From Dipteris shenzhenensis (Eukaryota; Polypodiophyta; Polypodiopsida; Gleicheniales), in NCBI GenBank assembly GCA_047967505.1, contig CM106539.1: a stretch of 64,000 nucleotides of DNA, one strand, 5' to 3'. The notes under the pieces were generated by a model, which was given only the letters and a program-made list of their open reading frames with translations, was not told the DNA's origin and ran no database searches. The position numbers and the translations under genes were made by a program. Shown piece by piece: positions 20,295-31,079 of the stretch; positions within the stretch are counted from its first letter, which is position 1, and every line of letters starts with the position of its first letter.

Positions 20295-23200
20295 ATGGAA
20301 GGGACGAGTGGAAGCTCATCCGATGATGCGCCAACGCCCGGGAGCACGAAGTGGCTTACGGAGAGGTTATATTGTCATTGCACTCATTGCAAGCGAGAAG
20401 TACGACATCAACGTCGTATTATCATGCGCCACTTGCGGATGTATGGGGAGGAGCCGGAACCAGTACCCCCCGTTGGTGTTGCACATGTTGATGGATCATC
20501 GGTAAGTCAAAGCTATTTAAGTTCGCAATCTTATTGTATACCCGGAATTAGAAGATCTTCTATTTACACGAATGAGCTTATGACAGGATGACGAGGGTGA
20601 CGAGGGTACACATATACCTTCTCACTTTCAACAAGACTATAGTCTCCCAGATGACGACGAGGGTATGGTCGACATGATGGATTCCATTTTTAGGGGCACT
20701 ACATCCCACGTACACGTGATGTCAGAGTCTGAGGTGAAAATGCGAGAGTTGCAATCAACACAATTGTACGAGGGTGCCAGGATGTCTAAACTACGTGCTT
20801 GTCTCTCAATCTTGAATCTACAAGTACAGTATGGGTGGTCGGATACAAGTGTCTCGGCCTTAATGAGGTTAGCCCTTGCATTAATTTGATTGACTCATTA
20901 TTTGGATATTGTTTGTTTTGAGAATCATCAATTGGATAGTGTCTTTGTCATAGGTTGCTCCAAAAGATGTTGCCTGCACCAAATACCATGCCCGCGTCAA
21001 GAGATGAAGCGAAAAAGATGCTAACAATGGTGGGTATGGATTATGATACCATCCATGCTTGCCGTAATGATTGTATTCTCTTTCGTCGTGAGCATGGAGA
21101 TTTGGCTAGTTGTCCAAAGTGTGGGGAACAACGATATAGAGATGACTTGCAGGGTGAGAGGATACCGGTAAAGGTCTTAAGACACTTTCCCATCATTGCA
21201 AGAATACAACACATGTTTCGATGCAAATCCATAGCGGAGTTGATGACATGGCATGCATCTCATCGGTCCACTGATCACACATTGAGGATTCCCGCAGATT
21301 GTGTGGCTTGGAAGCACATAGATAATCAGTGGCCGGACTTTGCGAGAGAGCCACGCAACTTACATCTTGGGCTAGCCATGGACGGCGTGAATCCTTTCGG
21401 GTTACACTCGACATCTTGGTCGACATGGCCCATAGTCGTGGTGAATTACAATATCCCACCATGGCTAACAATAAAAAAGGGACACCTCATGCTTGCACTA
21501 CTTGTGCCAGGAAAGTACAAGGCAAGAAACATGGACGTGTACATGGCACCTTTGATAGAGGAGTTACAGATATTATGGAGAGGAGTGCAGGTCTTTGATA
21601 TTTCCAGAGCTCCTAGGCATACCAATGATATTTCCGTCAGGGGTATCTTGATGTGGACCATGCATGACTACCCAGGATATGGAGAGTGCGCAGGTACGTG
21701 GTTATGTCTTTACATGTACAATGAGGGATTATGCTTTTTTTACTCTCTTTTGCACGCATGTCTTGTACTAACATATTCATGCACGCGTGCAGGGCTTGCT
21801 ACAAGTGGGTACCATGCTTGTCCTGTTTGTGGACCCGCTCTGAAATCGCTTGCACGCTACTCCAAACACATGAGGAAAAATGTTTATGAAGGTCATGCTC
21901 GATACCTTCCGCTCGACCATCTCGCACGTGGAGGTCAGCTTGATCCACCACCATCATATTTAAAAGCAAGTGATTGGATTCAAGCTTGGAGGGAGAATGG
22001 AGAGGAACCTCCTCCTGGTATGAAGAGGCTATCGATCTTTCACGAGCTTCCTTATTGGGGTCAGTTACAAATCAATCATCTCTTGGATCCCATGCATATC
22101 TTTAAGAATGTGGGGGCTACCATTTGGGCACACTTGGTTGGTTCCAAGGACTCGAGAGGAGTGCGAGAAGACTTGCGTGCTATGAATAGGATGTCTCGTT
22201 TGTGGCCCCAAGTGCATGCTTCAGGAAAAGTTGTCCTCCCGAAAGCAACGTGGATCCTCTCTACGAGGGAGGAGGCAGCGATCAAGGCAGACATTGCCTC
22301 TTTTCAAACACCGACAGGGTACATGCGTTGCTTGAAAGGAGCATTTTCAAAGGACAATAAGCTTAGTGGCCTCAAGTCCCATGATTGGCACAAGGTCTTA
22401 CAGGTATTCTAAGTAGAATTAGTGTACCGATAATAGTGATGCATTAGCGTAATTATTATTATGTTATATTGTTGACATGATTTCATTGTTGCTTTGATAG
22501 TTCATCCTTCCAATTACAATAAAAGGGTGCTTACAAGAAGATGTTAGAAATGCTATATTCAAGATCTGTGGTATTGTGAGGTATGCTTACTATCAATTCG
22601 CATTATCTATTTTCTTCATGGACATGTGAAATAGGTGGATATCTCAAATATCTTACATTTGCATGGACATGTGAAATAGGTGGATATCTCAAAAAGAGAT
22701 CTCTATATCGAGCATCGAGAAGGCTAGGGTGGAATCCATCGAAGCCGTATGCTTGCTTGAGAAGCACTTTCCCTCAAGCATTATGACAACTCAAGTCCAC
22801 TTGCTTGTGCACATAGTTGATGAGGTGGCTATAGCAGGTACCGTTCATAATCGATGGATGTTTTTTCTCGAGCGGTTTATGAAAACTTTAAAGGGGTTTG
22901 TAAGACAAAGAGCAAGACTAGAAGCAAGCATGGCAGAGGGATGGCTTGTGCAAGAGTCATTAGTATATATCACAGAGTTTCTTGCATCCACGGATCCTGA
23001 TATGCCGCAAGCTTGGCACAACAAGGATGATGATCGCATCATTGGCGAGGTCCCCCAAGGAAAAGGGATTGAAAGAAAGATGAGCGAAGAGCAAATGGAG
23101 AAATTCAATAAGTTTTGTATCCTCAATAGCCCTGAGATGCAGAAGTGGATTGAGAGATATGAAGTGGCCAAAGCAGAAAGAATAAATGCAAGGACGAGAT

Positions 23201-24349
23201 TCAGAGTAATGTACAGGCGATCACAACCATATCCACGAGATCTGGCTCTTCTCCCTACTCACATGTCACTTGATTGGCTACAACTAGCTATACGTAAAGC
23301 CGAACGTGATGGAGAGACAATAAACGAGCGCGAGCGGGAGTTATCATCTGGATGTATGGTGCATGTAAGTTTCTTATCTCTTGACGTAATTAAGTAATTA
23401 TTTGTGGCAATATATGCTTATAATAGGTGCATCTTCATTGTTTTAATGATTCTCTTTTACAGTACAAAAAGTACAGTGCATTATGGTCATATGGACGACA
23501 TTTTTGCGTGGAACGCATTGATTCAAAGAGAGTCACGTATGATTGTGGAGTCATGGCTAACTTCACACAAGATAGCCGAGCAAGTGCTTCGGATACCAAT
23601 CTTCTCTCCTCACAGTTGGATTATTGTGGAACCATACGCGACATCTATGAAATTGATTTCAGACGATTTACTATTTTCATTCTTGATGTAAAATGGTTTA
23701 GAACTACTTACAACGGTCCCCATGCAATTGTGAGAAAAGATGGTAGCGGTCTCTTTGCAATAGACTCCACCAAACATTGGACCGATGAAAGTGATACTTT
23801 TGTTCTTCCCGAGCACTGTGCATACTAATGATTTAATTAGTCGAAGCTTTCGTTTTTTAAGTCCATTGATATATATATAATTGACGACATTTGGCATGTG
23901 ATTTTTCATCTTCAATATAGGTGGTTTTTCATCCGGATCGTTCTGATCCAAGATGGTGGTACGTGATCCAAGTTGCACCACGAAGTAAGCAGATTTTTGA
24001 AGATCGAGATGTGGATATGGAGATGCCACTACCAAATCCGGATCCAATTGATGAATCTAGCGAAGAAGATATAGATCACCATATGAGGCAAGAGGAAGAT
24101 GCGCATAATGACATCGCACGGGAGGAGGATGGAGATCACGATATTGACGAGGAAGACAACAATCGTCAAGATCAATCACCACACTTAAGCTTAATTGAAG
24201 AAGATGATCAAATACTTTTAGGTGAACGTACGATGCTAGAGTACGATGATGATATAGGAGATCAACTCGGTATAGAGTTGGAGATAGACTTGCTTGGCGC
24301 CTTAGACTTGGCTCAAGATGAAACAGTTGATGTAAATGCTCTTATTTAA
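20295..24349 (+). CDS. CACTA tnp2-type transposase (Transposase_21), about eight exons
   Basis: Exons that keep frame and GT/AG signals: 20295-20501, 20587-20867, 20954-21693, 21793-22403, 22501-22580, 22680-23364, 23463-23819 and 23921-24349, about 1129 residues in all. Family marks: N-terminal HCKREVRHQRR zinc-like segment, LAMDGVNPFG, PVCGPALKS, LLDPMHIFKNV, FILPITIKGC, RWISQKEIS (across an intron), LLVHIVDEVAIAG, the C-terminal LDVKWFRT and WWYVIQV domain, then a very acidic tail (EEDIDHH...EEDD). It would cut and paste the element by a DDE-type mechanism in the nucleus. The last intron lacks its normal donor (8-bp deletion at 23819), so translation may end at EHCAY unless a GC donor is used. 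The third intron (99 bp) is in frame and stop-free. Confidence 0.88.
22617..22694 (+). repeat. Duplicated 3' splice region in the fifth transposase intron
   Basis: A segment of roughly 32 bp including GACATGTGAAATAG and GTGGATATCTCAAA occurs twice, about 45 bp apart. The second AG (22678-22679) restores the RWISQKEIS frame, while the first leads to an early stop. The relative at about 59.1 kb has only one copy and an intron shortened to 20 nt. Confidence 0.8.
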
Positions 24350-24738
24350 TTTGATTTTTCTCATCTCCAACTTGGACATGAATATATGAGCTTCAAAGGC
24401 TTGATGTACATGCTCTCATTTTTTATTTCTCTATGAGCTGAAACATGTATGAAAATTTAAAAAATTTTGTCATTGGAAGAAAATAAATTTTAAGGCTAAA
24501 AAAAAAAAAAAAACCTCTCTGTAAAACGTCGCTATAATATAGTCTCAGTGTCGCTATATAGCGACCTTTAAAAGTCGCTATATAGCGACTTGTACTAACG
24601 TCGCTATATAGCGACGCTTATTAAAAGTCGCTATATAGCGACGATTTACGACACCCGATTTTTATACCGACGATTAACGCTAAGCGGGCGCTAATCGTCG
24701 GTACGTAAACGTCGCAATAGGATGCGTGTGTAGTAGTG
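24350..24738. repeat. Right subterminal region with four palindromes and the right CACTA end
   Basis: AT-rich 3' flank of the transposase gene, then GTCGCTATATAGCGAC at 24550, 24574, 24600 and 24627, a degenerate copy near 24528, an inverted GACGATTA/TAATCGTC-type motif, and the terminus ending GTAGTAGTG at 24738. Confidence 0.9.
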
Positions 24739-24743
24739 GAGGG

Positions 24744-25466
24744 TGTTAGATATCAATGCTCCACTCTCATGTAACTACGTGGTAACCAGCTAACTCTACT
24801 TGTAAGCCCCCCATATGAGGAGAAGGTATTTGAGTAGCTCAATTATCTGGTAGGTCTTGGTTTGGACACTAGATGGGGGCCATCTATGGCCTAATGGCTA
24901 GACGGAGTTGGCACACTGCCAACTAGGCTACATGCAAGTGCAGAAAGGCATCCCATGACTGATCACACTGAGGGTAGACGGAGCATTTCTCGAGGTAGCC
25001 AACTCTCGGGTTGCGGGACCTGTTTGGAGCCCCAGATGATCCCAGATAGCTCTGGGCCGAATGAAATCCGTACGTCATTTTCTCTATTTTGCATGCTGGT
25101 TCTATCGTATGGTCAGTGGCCTATTTCAGGACCGACTCCTAGTTGGCCGTTTTGGGCGGACTGGCTCGGTCACCCAATTGGGTCTAACCGACTACGAGTG
25201 GTGGCTATATAAGAGCAAGCTCGTGAAGCCCATTTAATCACTGGCTAAAGCAACCCTGATTCCTTAGCATCCAGCCTCCGTCCTCTACTATTTCCAGCAC
25301 GCCATGGAAGCTTCTTTCACAGGAGCGCACGGCTGGAAGGCATCGCCATCTATTGTATCAGTTCTATAGTAATCAAATTTTTTGATTCTCCATACTACCT
25401 ACTTTTCTCTCTTGCGTACGAGATCCTGTTATCTGTTGGGCACAGACGTATTATTATTTTCTTATA
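24744..25466 (+). repeat. Copia family 1 3' LTR of body C
   Basis: 723 bp, starts TGTTAGATATC and ends CTTATA where the family consensus end is CTTACA. Plus orientation, opposite to the LTR at 1442-2158. It is separated from its body only by the CACTA insertion. A TATA-like TATATAAGAG motif lies at about 25204. Confidence 0.9.
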
Positions 25467-25929
25467 GCAACCTCTAGGAAAACAAGCTAATTTTAAAAGA
25501 GACGAGATGGTAACGAGCCAAATCAACTTGCTATCTCCCTCAAAACACATCGACTCCTATATATGATGCTTTTTGCTAAATCAACCCGCATAGACTTGCT
25601 TAAAAAGGGGAGAAAAGGTGTTTTACAAGAATTTAAAGACCCAACATAATGGTACTTTTTTGCAATATGCAAAAGTTATGGCCAGCTCACTCTATGACTT
25701 TCGCTCCTCTTTTGCTATCCCAAGAGGAGATTGTCTCTGTCGTAGCACCTTGACTTTTGTATATGATGGGTTTTGCTAAATCGACCCATTCGGTTTTCTA
25801 GAATAGGACTATTTTGAGAATTTTAATATCCAACATGATGATACTCTGGTACTCTGTTGTGAGATGCAATAGTCATGGATCGCTCTCTAATTTTTCCTAT
25901 ACTAGAAGGAGACTAACTCCCCTCAATGC

Positions 25930-26160
25930 ACAACAACTTTTATATATGATGCTTTTTTCCAAATCAGTATGAGTTGTTATACAAACTAGTTTTATTCTAA
26001 CATATTCAAGCTATGGTGTAGCAACTTGATTCAACAAAAGGTCCATCTCTTTCGGGTCATTTTGGGGTTCTCTTCGTGGTGGCTACCCAATCTGTTGTGT
26101 TCCGAAATGGTCTTTGTTCGCGATGGATCCTATTTAGTTGCATAGATCATGAATCTCCAT
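25930..26160 (+). repeat. Dispersed repeat, inverted copy at 33115-33330
   Basis: Recognisable by shared words such as GCTATGGTGTAGCAACTTG and GATTCATGATCTATGCAACT in opposite orientations. Roughly 200 bp, diverged. Identity of the parent element is unknown. Confidence 0.75.
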
Positions 26161-26164
26161 TGGC

Positions 26165-26167
<3 letters not shown>

Positions 26168-26195
<28 letters not shown>
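26168..26195. repeat. (AC)n microsatellite
   Basis: About 14 uninterrupted AC dinucleotides. Confidence 0.95.
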
Positions 26196-26849
26196 ATTAC
26201 ACACCACGTTTCTAACAATTATGCCTATAGTCACTGGTCTACGGTCTAACTTAAGAGATTCCTCCTCAATCTTGATGTATTCAATGATGTACTTTGCAAG
26301 TGAGCTTGTGATCACATAATCAGCTAAGTCGATCCGTGAGCTTTCTTGCATGTGGATTCTCCCATGTTTTGAAAATCTATTGTGCCATTGCATAATCGTT
26401 GAAACCAATATGGTGATTGAAATAACCACCAGAAAGCTAGTTTTAGTCACCCCCATGGTTGTGTCTATTCCTATCTTATTAATGATGCTTAATAACTATC
26501 AATTGTACATAGTGTGCAATTGAAGGGGGAGCGAGAGATGTCGGATGGGTGAAATATTAATGGGCTAGGTTTATAAAGAGGTAGAAGTCCCAAACACGTG
26601 GCTATATTCATGGACTCCATGCATAGAGCATCGAAGAGAAAGAGAGGAGTCCTTATTTTGCATTATTTATGGATGGTTTCCTTTCGCTATGCCTAAGTTT
26701 AGTTGGCTATGATCTCACTAGGATTGATGGTGCATGATAACTAGCTATTGCTTCATTCTATTTGATTGATACCATGTCTTGTTGCCAAGGTAAGTGTGGA
26801 GTCTATAAGTAGTATCTCACTCATGATATCTCATCTTACATAGCTCATC

Positions 26850-27530
26850 ATCGGCTACATTGTAAGATTATCCTTGACTATGCACACCTTGAAGATTTTG
26901 ATCATGGTGCAGAGGTGCCAATTAGCTAGATTTAGTCCAACTAACTGAATGTGGAGAATGGCTTGATAACATTGAACAATTGGATCTCTTTCACATGCGA
27001 AAGGTGGTGTAAATCTCAATGTTTTTTTTGAAAACACCCTCACTCAACCAGAAGATATAAAAAAACAATGACATTAAAAAATATGCTTGTTTAAGCATGT
27101 GAACGGTATATCCTCTAGAAATCATATCCATGGATGCTAGCCTAGCTTATGTGACAACAATGACAGTGTGCTACGGAGGAGTTCAACTTATGTGTGACTA
27201 AAATGAGTGTAATTACTAAGGCTAGTTATTGGTCTTGGCGTAGTCTTTGGCATAATTTCCAACATATAGTTAAAATAGGAAAAGGTAGCTTGGAAGGAGG
27301 CCATAAGCTTACATCTTTCTCTTTGCTTGGTGTAGCTCAGAACCTTCTTGTAGAAGTAGGAGCCTCTATTTCTCTTGTGGAGCGCAACGGATGCCTTGCT
27401 CTCCAAGATTTTATGAAGCTCCTCAACCTCGTTTTTCTAGACTCATTCCTATCGAAGTGGAAGAGGTCCTCTTCTTAAAGTGCAATTGTGGTACGGTGTC
27501 CCTCCTTTGCTCCATAAGAGGAAATCGATG
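26850..27530 (+). repeat. About 680-bp repeat with a conserved open frame; inverted copy at 48122-48790
   Basis: Close match to the reverse complement of 48122-48790 along its length. Both copies hold a frame starting MTKMSVITKA (27194-27478 here, 94 residues), with shared SLWHNFQH, VKIGKGS, GHKL and CLALQDFMKL. I do not recognise the protein. The frame looks like a remnant of a transposon or retroelement gene. Confidence 0.78.
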
Positions 27531-27800
27531 CATGCTTGTAGTGATCAATGTCAAAAACATGTGGCTCCAGCAATTGATGGGCTTTATTAGAGTTGGAATG
27601 CTCGTTTGGGTTCTCGTGCCACTAGGCAAGATGCTCAAGGGAAGTGCTTGAAATGTTACAACAGTGAGCTGCACAGAAATACCTCAAGAGGCCGGGTGAC
27701 AGTGGACTTGGAGCGCCAAGAACCCGTCAAAGGGGACCGAGTCACAGCGATGCATGCATGGATTTGTGAAGTCAAATGTCCAGGCTGGCAACCCGCGATG

Positions 27801-27808
27801 TTTATAAA
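27801..27808 (+). promoter_or_regulatory. Possible TATA box of the peroxidase gene
   Basis: TTTATAAA lies about 230 bp before the ATG, in otherwise GC-richer sequence. The interval would leave a pyrimidine-rich 5' leader of roughly 200 bp. No transcript evidence. Confidence 0.4.
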
Positions 27809-27894
27809 GCATTGGCTTGCCTTCCTCGCGCTTCATCTTCAGTTCTGCACAGTGCACACCACCACCACTTCTCCAGCTCCTCATCAGTAATTGA

Positions 27895-29180
<1,286 letters not shown>

Positions 29181-29255
29181 ACGTGTAGAACAGAGTCGAG
29201 GCATGATCCGGGAATGTACACAACCTGTAAACTGGAAATTCTTTCACGCTCGCTC

Positions 29256-29325
29256 TAGTCATAACATTATATTAATTTGAAACTAGGGTGCGGCCTATAG
29301 TCATAACATTATATTAATTTGAAAC
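29256..29325 (+). repeat. Duplicated 28-bp 3' flank of the peroxidase gene
   Basis: A 28-bp AT-rich word containing CATAACATTATATTAATTTG occurs at 29256-29283 and 29298-29325, 42 bp apart. It lies in the likely 3' UTR and poly(A) region. Confidence 0.75.
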
Positions 29326-30246
29326 GGCTGCCCAAGGGGTACGATGGAATGAATTACTAAATTTATAATAAGTTGATTTAAACTAACAATGTTTTAAATT
29401 GAAATGAAAAAAGTAAGCACAATATCAAAATTGTATGCCTTTCGTTTTTTTGCACTTAAAAAGAAAAGATATGCTTTTACCCACGAGTTTTACGCTATTT
29501 GAATAAAACCTTCATGATTGACATTAATTAAAATCAATCTAAAGGCTCATATTCGAAAGGGCTAAAATCAATCTAGGGACTCATATTCATGATAGGTGAC
29601 TCAAGGAGATGGTAGAAAACCGAAGAATATGATTTCTGTAAGTTTTAAAAGTCAAGAAAGGGAAATACCTTACTATAAACTAGGTCCGAGCAAATGTCGT
29701 GTCTAAGTAAGCATTCTTTTCTTACGACTATCTCATCACAGAAACCGATAAAAATTTAGAATATACAAAAGCAAAAGTCAACAAATAAGGTGAAATGGAA
29801 AACATATATATACATATATATAATATGCTTTATATAACCACATAGTGTGGGTGGGGAGGCAGGATGCTTCCTTCCCCAAAGAGTCATAATCCGACGGAAA
29901 AGGCCCTTCCCCATGCGTCGAGATTGGAATCACCGAGAATATTAGCGCCGAGATTGAATATCGTAAATATGTAAGAAACTGACACATTACCTAAATCTCA
30001 ATGGGTGTGTTTGTATTCCAAGTTCAACATCCAAATTCGTGTATGCACCAAGTATGTACGTAAAACACGACTGAAATGGAAACAATATTAAAATACGGTA
30101 TTATTGAACAACAAAGGACTAGTCTAGCTTTTATCAAAATTATATATATATATTGCTACATGTAGTGTTGGAATGTAAACAACATTTTCGAGCCAAGGCC
30201 ATAAACATATGTGTCTCTCAGTCAAAATCACCAATTCTGATATGAA
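29326..30246. other. Gene-free AT-rich region
   Basis: No supported gene. Short AT runs (TATATATA near 29805-29822 and 30142-30152) and a near-repeat of AGGCTCATATTC-type text near 29540-29590. Confidence 0.55.
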
Positions 30247-30525
30247 CTAATCTGTCTCGAGTCTCCACTCTATTCCATGGTTTGATGTACATGTGGAAAC
30301 CCTCCAAACTATATTGTAAGTGTTCCATGCCCCTTGAAATTTACAAGAGGAGGAAAGGGCCTTGTTTTTCTCTACATATCTACTTTCTGTTTTAATCTTT
30401 TCTACAAGATCATGGCTCATGCCAAAAGCCAAAGTTTCCATTACAAATTATGGGCGTGTCAAACAAGATAGCGGAGGTCAGCTGAAAAGCAGGCTCTTCA
30501 TAAACAACAATCGATGAGGCTTTAA

Positions 30526-30729
30526 CTACCTAGCGACCCTCTTTTGCAAGCTATAGCATAGCATAGAGAACAAAGACTTTGCAATCCCAGTAGTACCAAG
30601 GATAATGAACCTTGTATAGCCATTCTTCATCTCATCCGTAATAAGTCCCAAAAAGTCATCATATACAATCTGATTCCAAATCAATCCTCGTGTCGAAAAA
30701 CTGTTCAATGTCCACCGCTGCATGATCAC
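30526..30729 (-). pseudogene. Fragment with a degenerate Walker A-like motif
   Basis: A 67-residue antisense frame containing RFIILGTTGIAKSLFSML. The GxxGxxKS spacing of a P-loop is kept as GTTGIAKS, but the second conserved Gly is Ala. The preceding GLIWNQIVYDDFLGLI resembles the lead-in seen in some P-loop ATPases of mobile or effector-like families. Another antisense frame at 30247-30441 may be related. No full domain and no start context; likely a dead fragment. Confidence 0.3.
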
Positions 30730-30832
30730 AAAAAAGATATATCAAGCTCCTCTTATTGAAGTTCTCTGATCAGAGGAAGCTTGATTGATTGATCAAAGAT
30801 TCAAGGAACAACAATCGAGAGAGAACTTCAAC

Positions 30833-31079
30833 CTCGGGGGGGTCACTCATCATATGTAACCCTATCACGTGAGTTCAACAGAAGGATATTTTTTATTTCT
30901 AAAATTTACAGAAATAAATATACATAAGGGACTATTTAAAATAGTTTTGGAAAAAATTTACAGATTTGTATAGAAAAGGGGTATATTTTATTAATGAAAA
31001 AATTTACAGATAAGGGATTTTAAATATAGGCCTTCAATGCACGTGATATCGAGGGTTTATACATAGTGACCCCCCTGAG
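30833..31079. mobile_element. hAT-like MITE, copy A
   Basis: 247 bp. Terminal inverted repeat CTCGGGGGGGTCACT against AGTGACCCCCCTGAG. Perfect 8-bp target duplication ACTTCAAC at 30825-30832 and 31080-31087. The interior is AT-rich and non-coding, with CACGTG near both ends. 8-bp duplications are typical of the hAT superfamily. Confidence 0.93.

Larger units (their letters stand above)
13360..24738. mobile_element. CACTA (En/Spm) DNA transposon, about 11.4 kb, near complete
   Basis: The left end is CACTACAAGGCATAGG and the right end, read inward, is CACTACTACACACGC. The 3-bp repeats GAG (13357-13359) and GAG (24739-24741) flank it, the usual CACTA target duplication. Inside are a minus-strand En/Spm accessory gene (13937-15513), a satellite-like array, a plus-strand tnp2-type transposase gene (20295-24349) and three clusters of the palindrome GTCGCTATATAGCGAC. 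The insertion lies in the polypurine tract just upstream of the 3' LTR of Copia body C, so it is younger than that element. Only the first six terminal bases match between the ends. Truncated relatives lie at 49379-51350 and 57024-59560. Confidence 0.94.
25467..26849. other. Gene-free AT-rich region with old repeats
   Basis: No gene supported. Contains text related to 56860-56930 (ATATATGATGCTTTTTGC), a segment at 25930-26160 that is inverted at 33115-33330, and an (AC)n run at about 26168-26195. Confidence 0.6.
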
